A stretch of DNA of 37,103 bases from Flavobacterium hydatis (GTDB lineage Bacteria; Bacteroidota; Bacteroidia; Flavobacteriales; Flavobacteriaceae): positions 1 to 37,103 of the forward strand of contig NZ_JPRM01000061.1 in NCBI RefSeq assembly GCF_000737695.1. The letters are read 5' to 3'. The notes beneath the pieces were generated by a model. That model was given only the letters and a program-made list of their open reading frames with translations. It had not been told where the DNA came from and searched no databases. Of the stretch, positions 9,433 through 18,334 are shown one piece after another (position 1 is the first letter of the stretch; the number at the start of each line of letters is the position of its first letter). The position numbers were made by a program, and so were the translations under genes.

Positions 9433-9729
9433 TTATTTTAATAAATCGGCCACGTATGGCATTAAAGCTAAGTGACGAGCTCTCTTAACAGCTACAGACA
9501 CTTTTCTTTGGTATTTTAATGAAGTTCCTGTTAAACGACGAGGAAGAATTTTTCCTTGCTCATTAACGAATTTCAATAAGAAATCTGCATCTTTATAATC
9601 GATATATTTGATTCCAGATTTTTTGAAACGACAATACTTTTTAGTTTTGTTAGTTTCTATGTTTAAAGGCGTTAAATATCTGATATCTCCGTCTTTTTTT
9701 CCTTTTGCTGATTGCTCTATTGTAGACAT
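9433..9729 (-). CDS. rpsR: 30S ribosomal protein S18
   Basis: 98 residues. The core K-K-Y-C-R-F-K-K-S-G-I-K-Y-I-D-Y-K-D near residue 30 and R-R-L-T-G-T near 61, followed by K-Y-Q-R-K-V-S-V-A-V-K-R-A-R-H-L-A-L, are diagnostic. The protein binds 16S rRNA as a heterodimer with S6. A Bacteroidota-typical N-terminal extension of about 30 residues precedes the core. It starts 5 bases after the rpsF stop, consistent with translational coupling. Confidence 0.97.
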   Translation of the reverse strand: MSTIEQSAKGKKDGDIRYLTPLNIETNKTKKYCRFKKSGIKYIDYKDADFLLKFVNEQGKILPRRLTGTSLKYQRKVSVAVKRARHLALMPYVADLLK

Positions 9730-9734
9730 AATAA

Positions 9735-10076
9735 TTAAGCTTTTGTAGATTTTAATTTTGTTCTTCTTCTCTCAGCCCAAGAAATAGCGTGTTTATCTAA
9801 ACTTACAGTTAAGAAACGCATAACTCTCTCGTCACGTCTAAATTCAGTTTCAAAAGCAATAAGAACTTCTCCTGCTACTTTGAACTCAAATAAGTGATAA
9901 AAACCACTTTTTTTGTTTTGGATTTCGTAAGCCATTTTTTTCAGACCCCAATCCTCTTTTGATACCATTTCAGCTCCTCTACTAGTAAGAAATTCTTCAA
10001 ATTTCGTTACTGTTTCCTTCACCTGAACCTCAGATAAAACGGGATTTAAAATGAAAACAGTTTCATAATGATTCAT
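9735..10076 (-). CDS. rpsF: 30S ribosomal protein S6
   Basis: 113 residues, normal length. The N-terminus MNHYETVFILNPVLSE, the D-W-G-L-K-K-M-A-Y-E-I motif with following K-K-S-G-F-Y, and R-R-D-E-R-V-M-R-F identify S6, which pairs with S18 on the 30S platform. First gene of the operon; the promoter lies just upstream (10108-10137), giving a short leader. No extra leader structure was recognised. Confidence 0.97.
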   Translation of the reverse strand: MNHYETVFILNPVLSEVQVKETVTKFEEFLTSRGAEMVSKEDWGLKKMAYEIQNKKSGFYHLFEFKVAGEVLIAFETEFRRDERVMRFLTVSLDKHAISWAERRRTKLKSTKA

Positions 10077-10107
10077 AAATACAATATTTATTTGTTAAAA
10101 TTGGGTG

Positions 10108-10137
10108 CAAAAGTAACCATTTATTTTAAATATCCAA
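10108..10137 (-). promoter_or_regulatory. Bacteroidota sigma-A promoter of rpsF operon
   Basis: On the minus strand a TTG (10137-10135) is followed after 19 bases by TACTTTTG (10115-10108), an exact match to the Bacteroidota -7 consensus TAnnTTTG. Transcription would start about 25-30 bases before the rpsF ATG. Confidence 0.75.
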
Positions 10138-10243
10138 CACTTTTTTTCTTTTATTCGACGTACGACAAAAAATAAGCCTAAAATCTAGTTTTTTATTAAA
10201 AATAAATCTATATTTACTATTACATTCCCTAAATTTAAATGTT

Positions 10244-10942
10244 ATGAAACTAAATTGTGTTGTAGTAGACGATAGTTCTATCCAAAGAACTATTATCTCA
10301 AAATTAGTCAATAATCATCCGAATTTACACTTAATAGGAGATTTTTCAAATGCGATTGAAGCTAGAAGTTGTATCTCTTTAAATAATATTGATTTGATAT
10401 TTTTAGATATCGAAATGCCCGTTATAAATGGTTTTGATTTTTTGGATGGCCTAAAAACAAAGCCTCAAATCATCTTTATTACCTCTAAAGCAGAATATGC
10501 TTTAAAGGCGTTTGATTATGACGCTACCGATTATCTACAAAAACCAATAGCAATAGATCGTTTTAATGCTTCTGTTAAAAGAGCGTTAGATCTATATGCG
10601 TTACGCACAGATGTAAAGGAAGATGAAGGAGAACATATTTTTATTAAAAGTAATCTAAAAAAACTTAAAATTTTCACTGCAAAAATAAAGTGGATTGAAG
10701 CTTTTGGAGATTATGTAAGAGTTGTTACCGAAGATGATAGCAATCTTGTACTTTCTACAATGAAATCTTTTGAAAATGATTTATCAAAAGAAAAATTTAT
10801 TCGTGTACATAAATCGTATATCATCAATATTGACAAAGTAGAGCGCTTTAATAGTAAGTTTGCCGAAATCGGAATCACAAAGATTCCGTTAAGTCGAAAC
10901 AAAAAAGAAGATCTCGTTCGTGCTTTATCTATAACGCACTAA
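10244..10942 (+). CDS. LytTR-family response regulator (orphan)
   Basis: 232 residues. The receiver domain (1-115) has acidic residues D9/D10, phospho-acceptor D55 in F-L-D-I-E-M-P, the T80/S81 switch position and K100 in Y-L-Q-K-P. The LytTR DNA-binding domain (~128-230) has W-I-E-A-F-G-D-Y-V-R-V near 150, F-I-R-V-H-K-S-Y-I-I-N, and the P-L-S-R-N-K-K end. In such regulators a membrane-bound LytS-type histidine kinase usually acts as partner, but none is encoded here. It is divergent from rpsF and converges with priA with only 4 bases between stop codons. A possible weak -7 element (TATATTTA) lies about 35 bases upstream of the start. Targets are unknown. Confidence 0.9.
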   Translation: MKLNCVVVDDSSIQRTIISKLVNNHPNLHLIGDFSNAIEARSCISLNNIDLIFLDIEMPVINGFDFLDGLKTKPQIIFITSKAEYALKAFDYDATDYLQKPIAIDRFNASVKRALDLYALRTDVKEDEGEHIFIKSNLKKLKIFTAKIKWIEAFGDYVRVVTEDDSNLVLSTMKSFENDLSKEKFIRVHKSYIINIDKVERFNSKFAEIGITKIPLSRNKKEDLVRALSITH

Positions 10943-10946
10943 TGCG

Positions 10947-13397
10947 CTAATAAAAGTCAACATTTGTTATTACTTTTATTGATCTATATTGCGCAACAGC
11001 CTCAAAACTATTCAGTATTTTCTGAATAGTTTTTTTTGTACCTCCTAATGGCACATTCTGCGGAATCTTAATTAAAATTGTTCGTATATACTCATTTCTT
11101 ATTCTGCTAATAACAGGTTCTTCCGGACCTAAAACTGACATATTCAAGTTCTGACTAAAAACCTGATACAACCATATCGAGCCTTCTTTTAACTTATCAA
11201 AATCACGATGTTTAAGCGTTAATTTAACCAACCTGAAATATGGAGGGTATTTATAAATTAACCTGTCATACAATTGCTCTTTATACATTCCTGCATAATC
11301 ATTATTAGTGACTTGCTGTATTGTATTATGATTTGGGTTATAAGTCTGGATTACAACCTTACCTTGTTTCTCCGAGCGTCCTGCACGTCCAGAAACTTGC
11401 ATCATCATTTGAAAACTTCTCTCGAAAGCACGAAAATCGGGATGAAACAACATATTATCGGCATTCATAATTCCTACCAAACTTACATTATCAAAATCTA
11501 ATCCTTTGGCAAGCATTTGCGTTCCTACCAAAATATCTATTTCTCGATTTTTAAAACTATCAATGATTTTTTCAAACCCAAACTTACCTCGTGTTGTATC
11601 CTGATCCATTCTGCCTGTTTTGGCATTTGGAAAAAGCGCAATCAATTCCTGCTCTATTTGTTCTGTACCAAAACCTTTGGTCGTTAAATCAATACTGGAA
11701 CAACTATGGCAATTTGTTGGCTTTGCCATGCTATATCCGCAATAATGACAACGCAACTGGTTTTTGTGTTTATGATAGGTAAGACTTACATCGCATTGCT
11801 GACATTGCGGCACGTGCCCACAAGTTATACATTCTATAATAGGCGAATATCCGCGTCTGTTTTGAAACAATATAACTTGCTCACCTAAACTTATAGCCTC
11901 AGAAATTGCTTCGGTTAAAACATCGCTAAAATGTCCCGTCATGCGTTTTCTAAAATACTTATCTTTTAAATCGACCAAAGCAATATCTGGCATTCGGACA
12001 TTATTATAACGTTCTGTAACCGTTACTAATCCGAATTTTTGTAATTGTGCATTAAAGTAAGTCTCTAAACTTGGCGTAGCAGATCCTAAAAGAACTTTTG
12101 CTTTATGAAAGTTTGCCAGAACAATTGCCGCATCACGCGCATGATAACGCGGTGCAGGATCTACTTGCTTAAAAGTTTGTTCGTGCTCCTCATCTACAAT
12201 TAGCAATCCTAAATTAGCAAATGGCAAGAACAAGGCCGACCTCGCTCCTATTACTATTTGTGCATTTTCAGCATTTACTAAAGTCTGATTCCAAACCTCA
12301 ACACGCTCGTTATTGCTATATTTAGAATGAAAAACAGCTACTTTATTCCCAAAATGAGTTCGCAACCTACCAACTAATTGTGTTGTAAGCGCAATTTCAG
12401 GCAACAAGTACAAAACCTGTCTTCCTGTTGCCAAATACTCTTCTATAAGTTTTATATAAATCTCGGTCTTACCGCTAGAAGTTACTCCATGAAGCAAACA
12501 AACTTCTTTTTCGATAAAACTAGTTTTGATATCCTCGAAAGCTGTTTGCTGAACCAAACTTAATTGTAATTCTTTCTCAGTACTTTTTCCTGTAAAATTT
12601 ACTCGGTCTTGTTGTAAAAAATATTCTTCGAAGATTTCTTTTTCAATCAAAGCTTTTACAACCGCCGATGACGATTGCGAAGCTTCTACCAATTTCTTAA
12701 CTGTTATTGGTTTCTTTTCGGATGCACTTAGCTGAAAATATGCCATAACAATTTCTTTTTGTTTGGCTGCATTTTTAAGAACGTCCAGCAACTCGCTTAA
12801 TCCCTGATTAGAATCATACTTGCTATGCAACTTAACATAACGAACTAATTTTGGCTTGTAACTTTCTTGTATTTCCTGTTGGAGTACAACTATATCTTTA
12901 TCTATTAATTTTTGAAGAATAGGAAATACATTCTTTTTATTTAAAATCGAAACGATATCCTGAACCTTAAGCGAACTCTGATGTTGTAAGGCTTCGTAAA
13001 CCAAATACTCTTCGTCTGTTAAAACAGTTTGATCTACAAAAACATCCACTTTATGAGAAATTACTGTTTCACTCTCTAGCAATAACCCGCTAGGGAATGC
13101 ACCTCTATATACATCGCCAATAGCACACATATAATAAGAAGCAATCCAAAGCCAATGTGCTATTTGAATTTCGGTAGCAATTGGTCTTGCGTCTAATATC
13201 TCATGAATTTCTTTAGCTTCATAAAGCGTTGGTTCATTCTGGTGTATTTCTAGGACTAATGCCGTATACATTTTGTTTTTACCAAAAGGCACAGCAACGC
13301 GCATCCCCTTCTGAATAAAATTAAACTCTGCTTCGGAAATACGGTACGTAAATGTTTTAGCTAATGAAAGTGGTAAAATGACTTCTACAAAATGCAT
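10947..13397 (-). CDS. priA: Primosomal protein N' (replication restart helicase PriA)
   Basis: 816 residues, normal for Bacteroidota. PriA recognises stalled replication forks and reloads the replicative helicase. Seen in order: N-terminal 3'-DNA-binding domain (1-105), winged-helix region, Walker A G-V-T-S-S-G-K-T (304-311), Walker B D-E-E-H (402-405), G-S-A-T-P (438-442), eight zinc-binding Cys (523, 526, 532, 535, 550, 553, 563, 566), helicase motif Q-V-S-G-R-A-G-R and a C-terminal domain. It lies 71 bases downstream of the beta-lactamase gene. A TAnnTTTG-like element (13464-13471, minus strand) overlapping that gene's stop codon could give priA its own transcript, but no -33 partner is clear. 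Confidence 0.97.
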   Translation of the reverse strand: MHFVEVILPLSLAKTFTYRISEAEFNFIQKGMRVAVPFGKNKMYTALVLEIHQNEPTLYEAKEIHEILDARPIATEIQIAHWLWIASYYMCAIGDVYRGAFPSGLLLESETVISHKVDVFVDQTVLTDEEYLVYEALQHQSSLKVQDIVSILNKKNVFPILQKLIDKDIVVLQQEIQESYKPKLVRYVKLHSKYDSNQGLSELLDVLKNAAKQKEIVMAYFQLSASEKKPITVKKLVEASQSSSAVVKALIEKEIFEEYFLQQDRVNFTGKSTEKELQLSLVQQTAFEDIKTSFIEKEVCLLHGVTSSGKTEIYIKLIEEYLATGRQVLYLLPEIALTTQLVGRLRTHFGNKVAVFHSKYSNNERVEVWNQTLVNAENAQIVIGARSALFLPFANLGLLIVDEEHEQTFKQVDPAPRYHARDAAIVLANFHKAKVLLGSATPSLETYFNAQLQKFGLVTVTERYNNVRMPDIALVDLKDKYFRKRMTGHFSDVLTEAISEAISLGEQVILFQNRRGYSPIIECITCGHVPQCQQCDVSLTYHKHKNQLRCHYCGYSMAKPTNCHSCSSIDLTTKGFGTEQIEQELIALFPNAKTGRMDQDTTRGKFGFEKIIDSFKNREIDILVGTQMLAKGLDFDNVSLVGIMNADNMLFHPDFRAFERSFQMMMQVSGRAGRSEKQGKVVIQTYNPNHNTIQQVTNNDYAGMYKEQLYDRLIYKYPPYFRLVKLTLKHRDFDKLKEGSIWLYQVFSQNLNMSVLGPEEPVISRIRNEYIRTILIKIPQNVPLGGTKKTIQKILNSFEAVAQYRSIKVITNVDFY

Positions 13398-13468
13398 TTT
13401 GAAGATATATATGTTTTAAAATAATAGTATTTGAAATAGTATTATTTAGTTTTTAATTAGATGCAAAT

Positions 13469-14224
13469 TTACTTTTTATCTGGCTTACCCGAAGCTTTTG
13501 CAGCATTATATTCTTTAACTAGTTTTAATGTATGATTAAGAGATTGGGTATTTTTCCAATCATCGTGACCTGTAATAATATATATTGGCTTTTTAAATTT
13601 TGCTTGTACTTTTTTAATAGATTGCTCCCATTCTTTTACATCAGAATCTCCTAGATAACCTAAATCTGTTGCATCGGTGCTTTTTATAAAACATCCTCCG
13701 TAAAGTATTTTTTCTTTATTAAACCAAACTACAACATTATCTGAAGCATGTCCTTTACCCGGATAAAACACCTCGAAACGGTGCTGCCCAACTGTAAATG
13801 TAGTATCGTTTGGTATAATAAACTCGGCTCTTTTTTTGCCTTCTTTTTCAAGAATCTGATCGGTTAGTTTTATAGTATACGTTTTTATGCCTTTTTGCCC
13901 ATAAAATCCTAAACCTCCTGCTCTGTCTTCATGCGAATGTGTTGCAATATGCATAATAACATCTTTATGATGTTTAGCTTTTATACTGTCTAACAATGGC
14001 TGAAACTGCGCTTCGTCCCACGGAGCGTCAAACAACACAACGCCTTTATCTGTAAGCAAATACATAGCATTGGCAGAAATCAGAGTTCCTTTGTAATCAT
14101 GAAAAGTTTTATAAACATAAAAGTCACCCGTAAGATGACTTATTTGTAATTTATTATTTTCTGTTTGCCCAAAAGATTTTGTAAATCCTATGAGCAAAAA
14201 TAATATCATTAATTTATTTCGCAT
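13469..14224 (-). CDS. Subclass B1 metallo-beta-lactamase (BlaB/JOHN-like)
   Basis: 251 residues with a signal peptide (cut near K-S-F-G-Q20), so periplasmic. All B1 zinc ligands are present: H96, H98 and D100 in H-S-H-E-D, H159 in G-K-G-H-A, C178 in G-G-C, and H220 in T-G-H. K181, three residues after the Cys, matches the substrate-binding Lys of B1 enzymes. The overall pattern (THSHEDRAGGL, GHASDNVVVW) is that of chromosomal B1 enzymes of Flavobacteria such as BlaB, IND or JOHN-1, which hydrolyse most beta-lactams including carbapenems. Activity spectrum here is inferred. It sits 20 bases after the DUF2147 gene and probably shares its transcript. No AmpR-like regulator is adjacent, suggesting an intrinsic gene. 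Confidence 0.88.
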   Translation of the reverse strand: MRNKLMILFLLIGFTKSFGQTENNKLQISHLTGDFYVYKTFHDYKGTLISANAMYLLTDKGVVLFDAPWDEAQFQPLLDSIKAKHHKDVIMHIATHSHEDRAGGLGFYGQKGIKTYTIKLTDQILEKEGKKRAEFIIPNDTTFTVGQHRFEVFYPGKGHASDNVVVWFNKEKILYGGCFIKSTDATDLGYLGDSDVKEWEQSIKKVQAKFKKPIYIITGHDDWKNTQSLNHTLKLVKEYNAAKASGKPDKK

Positions 14225-14244
14225 TTTTTATAACTCAATTATGT

Positions 14245-14673
14245 TTATTTAACTCTTACCCAATATTGTGTTTTTCCTAAAAGAGAAAACCCAATAAAGC
14301 CACGTAATTTTAATTTATTTGCTGAGTCTAACGTAATATAACATTTGTATACTTTACCGTTTGTAGGATCTAAAATAGTTCCTCCATTATACTCATCGCC
14401 ATCTTTCTTTAGGCCATTAATAATTACCATTCCTAAAATCGGTTTATTTTTTAACACTCCTGAGCACGAAGTACATACATCTTTTTTATGATCTTCACGA
14501 AGGATTTCGACAACTTTACCGTAAATTTTTCCTGATTGCTCGTACACTTCTACAATCGATTTTGCTTCGCCTGTCTGATCATCAATGGTTTTCCATTTTC
14601 CGATTACAGTTTGACTTTGTACATTGCCTATTACTACAAATAATAAGCCCATTGTTAAGATCCAGTTTTTCAT
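14245..14673 (-). CDS. DUF2147 exported protein
   Basis: 142 residues with a signal peptide (cut near N-V-Q-S-Q21). The DUF2147 pattern is clear: I-G-K-W-K-T-I-D-D near residue 25, C-T-S-C around 67-70, P-I-L-G-M, G-G-T-I-L-D-P-T-N-G-K-V-Y-K-C, and L-R-G-F-I-G-F. The fold is a small lipocalin-like beta barrel; the role is unknown. It lies directly upstream of the beta-lactamase with a 20-base gap, so the two periplasmic proteins are probably co-transcribed. A palindromic repeat separates it from the YihY gene. Confidence 0.85.
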   Translation of the reverse strand: MKNWILTMGLLFVVIGNVQSQTVIGKWKTIDDQTGEAKSIVEVYEQSGKIYGKVVEILREDHKKDVCTSCSGVLKNKPILGMVIINGLKKDGDEYNGGTILDPTNGKVYKCYITLDSANKLKLRGFIGFSLLGKTQYWVRVK

Positions 14674-14689
14674 GATGTTTGTTTTTTAG

Positions 14690-14762
14690 CCCTGATTGCA
14701 GCGACATCCTTTATCCCGATTCTTTTAGGGATAAAGATATAGCGGAAAGCAGGAATAGCTTC
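14690..14762. repeat. Flavobacterium-type palindromic intergenic repeat
   Basis: Core hairpin with a perfect 9-bp stem (CTTTATCCC 14709-14717, GGGATAAAG 14728-14736), flanked by imperfectly complementary arms (AGCCCTG...AGCGACATC left, GATATAGCGG...AGCT right). I recognise this AGCCCTGAT...AGCGACATCC...GATATAGCGG...AGC layout as a dispersed intergenic repeat common in Flavobacterium genomes. It lies between the YihY stop and the DUF2147 start and could stabilise or terminate the upstream transcript. Confidence 0.7.
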
Positions 14763-15691
14763 TAAATGTTATTATTATTTTTTTGTCTTAATTTTCTGAT
14801 TGTGGCATTCAATTCAAATCCCAAAAGCAAAATCATACAGTTTATCCAAATATAAAACATTAGAATTAATAATGTACCAATTGAGCCATAAAGTTCATTA
14901 TATTTTGAGAATTTTATAACCCAAATCCCAAAAAAGTATGAAGATATAACAATTAGGATTGTTGTAAATACGGAACCAATACTTATAAACGGTACTTTAT
15001 TATATTGTTTTGTACCATAACGCAATAATATAGAAGATGTTATTAATATCATTAGGATTACAAACAAGTAACGTCCCATGATAATAAGCGGAATCCTATC
15101 GCTAAGTACGTCCTGAATAGTTGTTTTTTGGATAAATACCTCGAAAACAACAATTGTAGCAACGGTTACAAACAATATAATTGTCATGACTAGCGATATT
15201 GCTAAGGCTACTAAATATTGACGGAGGAAACCTCGTTTATCAAAAACATGTTTGGATGATTCGAAACCACTAAGAATTCCGTTAATACCATTTCCCATTA
15301 AGAAAATGGAAAGCAAAAACCCAGATGATAATAAACCTGAGTGACTATTATTTAAGATATCGCTAATAATTTTGCTAATTGCATCGTATGTATTTGGCGG
15401 TACTCCTTGTTGTACAAACTGCAAAAAGTCTTGCTGAAATCCATCGATCGGAATAAACGGAATTAAGTTAAGTATAAACAGCGCAAACGGAAACAATGCC
15501 ATAAAAAAACTAAAAGAAACGGCACTTGCGTGATATGAAAATGCTCCTTCTATGATTCCTATAGAATACAATTCGAGTAAATCATATAACGAAAACCCTT
15601 CGAGCCAAGGCAGTTTTATATTCTTTAAGAAACGAACTAGATAGCGCACTAGCGGAACTTTATCAAGCCGGTTTTCTATTTCTGCAGACAT
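14762..15691 (-). CDS. YihY/BrkB family inner-membrane protein
   Basis: 309 residues with about six membrane segments (roughly 55-78, 120-140, 160-190, 208-228, 238-258, 270-292). The family pattern is visible: A-S-A-V-S-F-S-F-F-M-A-L-F-P near residue 54, N-G-I-N-G-I-L, and Y-G-S-I-G-T-L-L-I-L-M-F-Y-I-W near the end. The family was once mis-assigned as ribonuclease BN; its transport or other role is not established. It follows nadC by 76 bases and is probably in the same transcript. Confidence 0.88.
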   Translation of the reverse strand: MSAEIENRLDKVPLVRYLVRFLKNIKLPWLEGFSLYDLLELYSIGIIEGAFSYHASAVSFSFFMALFPFALFILNLIPFIPIDGFQQDFLQFVQQGVPPNTYDAISKIISDILNNSHSGLLSSGFLLSIFLMGNGINGILSGFESSKHVFDKRGFLRQYLVALAISLVMTIILFVTVATIVVFEVFIQKTTIQDVLSDRIPLIIMGRYLFVILMILITSSILLRYGTKQYNKVPFISIGSVFTTILIVISSYFFGIWVIKFSKYNELYGSIGTLLILMFYIWINCMILLLGFELNATIRKLRQKNNNNI

Positions 15692-15767
15692 ACATTTAAT
15701 TTTTAGTTTTTTGAGTTTAAATTTGAGTTACAATTCTAACTCTCAAGTCATATTTTATAATTCTAAA

Positions 15768-16625
15768 CTAAAAAGCTTTTAAACTTAAATCCATGTTATA
15801 AACCGAATGTGTTAATGCTCCCGAAGAAATATAATCGACACCACATAAAGCGTATTCGCGTATTGTTTTTTCGTTGATATTTCCTGAAGATTCTGTTTGA
15901 CATTTATCACCAATTAGATCGACTGCTTTTTTGGTATCTTCGTAATTGAAGTTATCTATTAAGATACGGAAAACACCATCACTTAGTAGAATCTCTCTAA
16001 TTTCGTCAAGGCTTCTGGCTTCGACAATTATCTTTAAATCAAGATTATTTTCTTTAAGATAAGCTTTGGTTTTGGCTATAGCCAAAGTTATTCCGCCAGC
16101 AAAATCGATATGATTATCTTTAAGCATTACCATATCATAAAGTGCAAATCGATGGTTCTCACCACCGCCTATTTTTACCGCCCATTTCTCGGCAACTCTA
16201 AAATTTGGTGTCGTTTTACGAGTATCTAATATCTTGGCATTTGTACCTTTTAAAAGCTGTACATATTGATTTGTTTTTGTAGCAATTGCCGACATACGTT
16301 GCATAGAGTTAAGTACAACACGCTCAGATTTTAAAATCGATTGTGAACTTCCTGAAACATGCAATACGATATCTCCGTATTTAACAGCTGTTCCATCTTT
16401 AATGAATGTCTCGACTTTTAAACTTGGATCAACATAATTAAAAATCATTTTAGCAAAAGCAACTCCTGCAATTATCCCATCTTCTTTTACCAATAATTTA
16501 GCTTTTCCTTGTGCATCGGCAGGAATACAAGCTAAAGAACTATAATCTCCTGTGCCTACATCTTCGCGAATTGCATTAAAAATAAGCAATTGTAACTCGT
16601 TCTGAAATTGTACTTCGTTAATCAT
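15768..16625 (-). CDS. nadC: Nicotinate-nucleotide pyrophosphorylase (carboxylating)
   Basis: 285 residues, normal length. It converts quinolinate and PRPP to nicotinate mononucleotide, CO2 and PPi in NAD synthesis. Catalytic and phosphate-binding residues are visible: R110 in M-Q-R-M-S, R136-K137 in D-T-R-K-T-T-P, H158-R159 in G-G-G-E-N-H-R-F, and K169 in M-L-K-D-N-H-I. The C-terminal part has V-E-A-R and D-Y-I-S-S-G-A-L-T-H. A -7-like element (CTAAAGTA on plus, 16649-16656) lies 24 bases upstream of the start on the minus strand. Confidence 0.97.
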   Translation of the reverse strand: MINEVQFQNELQLLIFNAIREDVGTGDYSSLACIPADAQGKAKLLVKEDGIIAGVAFAKMIFNYVDPSLKVETFIKDGTAVKYGDIVLHVSGSSQSILKSERVVLNSMQRMSAIATKTNQYVQLLKGTNAKILDTRKTTPNFRVAEKWAVKIGGGENHRFALYDMVMLKDNHIDFAGGITLAIAKTKAYLKENNLDLKIIVEARSLDEIREILLSDGVFRILIDNFNYEDTKKAVDLIGDKCQTESSGNINEKTIREYALCGVDYISSGALTHSVYNMDLSLKAF

Positions 16626-16986
16626 TTTGTATGAATTTTAATAGAATGCTAAAGTAGAACATATTTTGTGGATTTGAAAATTTAGACGATTTGAAAATTT
16701 AAAACACGAGTTTTACTAATCTATGACATAAAAGTTTTCAGCCTCAGAACTTTATTACCTAAGAACACCTAAGTATATACAATATTGAAAATCTGACCAT
16801 TAACCCACATAAACCTCTACAATGAGAATTGGCTTCAATTGTTAATTTAAAAACTTTTCCTGACAAAAGCACTCTGTGTTTTTTAACAATTTTGTATCGT
16901 AAACATAATCTTACTTTTTAAACACTAAAAAGATAAATTAACAACCTAAAAATACGCTCTGTTTTTTAATTTCAAACTGTTCCAAC
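16626..16986. other. Divergent intergenic region nadC / lipase
   Basis: It holds the start regions of both divergent genes. A 14-base motif GATTTGAAAATTTA occurs twice with a 17-base period (16671-16684 and 16688-16701). The lipase-side promoter candidate is listed separately. No small gene or structured RNA was recognised. Confidence 0.5.
16891..16919 (+). promoter_or_regulatory. Candidate promoter of the lipase gene
   Basis: TTTG (16891-16894), a 17-base spacer and TACTTTTT (16912-16919). The -7 element differs from TAnnTTTG at one position. It would give a leader of about 60 bases. Confidence 0.45.
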
Positions 16987-18321
16987 ATGAAAAAAATTAT
17001 TCTTTTACTTTTTTGCATAACCGTTATAACTTCTTGTGAAAAAGAAGATTTAACTTCGGCTACCACTGCAACTACGGCAAAATCTCTTACTGCAAAACAA
17101 GTTAATACTAATATTCTAGATGCTTATCCTAACAAACGCCAAAATAATTATCCTATAGTTCTGGTACACGGAATGTGCGGCTGGGGTCGCGATGAAATGT
17201 TGGGTTATCGTTATTGGGGCGGACTTGGAGATACTCAAACTTATTTAAATCTTTATGGTTATAAAACTTTCACAGCATCAGTTGGTCCAATATCTAGTAA
17301 TTGGGATCGTGCTGTCGAGCTTTATTATAACATTGTAGGCGGAAGAGTAGATTATGGTGCTGCGCATGCCATGAAGCATGGACATAACCGATATGGCGCT
17401 ACTTATCCGGGTTTTTACAAACAATGGAGCGCTACAAACAAAGTCCATTTTGTAGGTCATAGTTTAGGCGGAGCATCACCTAGATTTTTAATTCAGTTAT
17501 TAGAAAACGGAGATCAAGCTGAGAAGTCTTACGTTCCTAGTGGTCAGGAAGCTCCTACTTCGGACTTATTTAAAGGAAATAAGAAAAATTGGGTAGCAAG
17601 TCTTACTTCTATCGCTGGTGTACAGAATGGTGCTTTAACTGTAGACTCTGGATATTTTAGAGAGGATCTTATGAAAATGGTTCTCGGAATGAGAGTTGTA
17701 GGTGGCATTGGGCTGGAGCAAAATACGTTTTATAATTTTGATCTTGGACATTGGGGATTACAACGTCAGAAAAATGAAACTACTAAAGCATATATTAATA
17801 GAGTATTTGAGAAAACATCCTCTGGTGCGCCATCATCTGCTCGTTTTTGGAACTCGCAAGATAATTGTATGTATGACTTGAATGTAAAAACTATGCAATC
17901 ACAAAACGAATGGATTAAGAGTTCTCCTAATGTGTATTATTCCTCATATACGTTTAATGATATGGTTGAGCAAACTAACGGAACTTGGTCACCGGCCTCA
18001 ACCATGTGTCTTTTATTTAAATTTGAAGCTGCTAATATAGGCCGAACCTCCGCAAGTTTACCTCTTGGTTTCTTAAATTGGAGACCTAATGACGGCTTAG
18101 TAAGTGTGGTTTCGAGTCAATATCCAATCGGACATGATTATGTATTAATGGATCCTATTAACAGAAAATTAGCGCCAAAAGGAGTTTGGGATGTACATCC
18201 TACGATTAAAGGACAGGATCATCTAAGTGTTGTGGCTCCAGATTATATACAATCGAACACTAGCTCGCTAAATAAATTTTATTTAGACATCGCCAAAGAT
18301 TTATCTTATTTGCCAAAATAA
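16987..18321 (+). CDS. Surface lipoprotein lipase, family I.5 (zinc-containing)
   Basis: 444 residues. A lipoprotein signal ends T-S-C17, and the residues after Cys (E-K-E-D) match the K-(D/E)2 surface export signal described in Bacteroidota, so the enzyme likely faces outward. The mature part closely follows Geobacillus/staphylococcal-type lipases: P-I-V-L-V-H-G-M-C-G-W-G-R-D-E, then D-Y-G-A-A-H-A-M-K-H-G-H. Catalytic triad S159 (G-H-S-L-G), D369 (N-D-G-L-V) and H412 (Q-D-H-L). The structural zinc site of this family is conserved: D107, H127, H133, D252. Expected reaction is hydrolysis of triacylglycerols or esters. It is monocistronic and followed by hairpin repeats that may end its transcript. 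Confidence 0.9.
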   Translation: MKKIILLLFCITVITSCEKEDLTSATTATTAKSLTAKQVNTNILDAYPNKRQNNYPIVLVHGMCGWGRDEMLGYRYWGGLGDTQTYLNLYGYKTFTASVGPISSNWDRAVELYYNIVGGRVDYGAAHAMKHGHNRYGATYPGFYKQWSATNKVHFVGHSLGGASPRFLIQLLENGDQAEKSYVPSGQEAPTSDLFKGNKKNWVASLTSIAGVQNGALTVDSGYFREDLMKMVLGMRVVGGIGLEQNTFYNFDLGHWGLQRQKNETTKAYINRVFEKTSSGAPSSARFWNSQDNCMYDLNVKTMQSQNEWIKSSPNVYYSSYTFNDMVEQTNGTWSPASTMCLLFKFEAANIGRTSASLPLGFLNWRPNDGLVSVVSSQYPIGHDYVLMDPINRKLAPKGVWDVHPTIKGQDHLSVVAPDYIQSNTSSLNKFYLDIAKDLSYLPK

Positions 18322-18334
18322 TATTTTCTATTTA

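Noticed and set aside
13469..14224. Glyoxalase II or other general metallo-hydrolase
   Set aside because: The Cys ligand in G-G-C, the H-S-H-E-D motif, the single G-K-G-H-A and the signal peptide are specific for B1 beta-lactamases.
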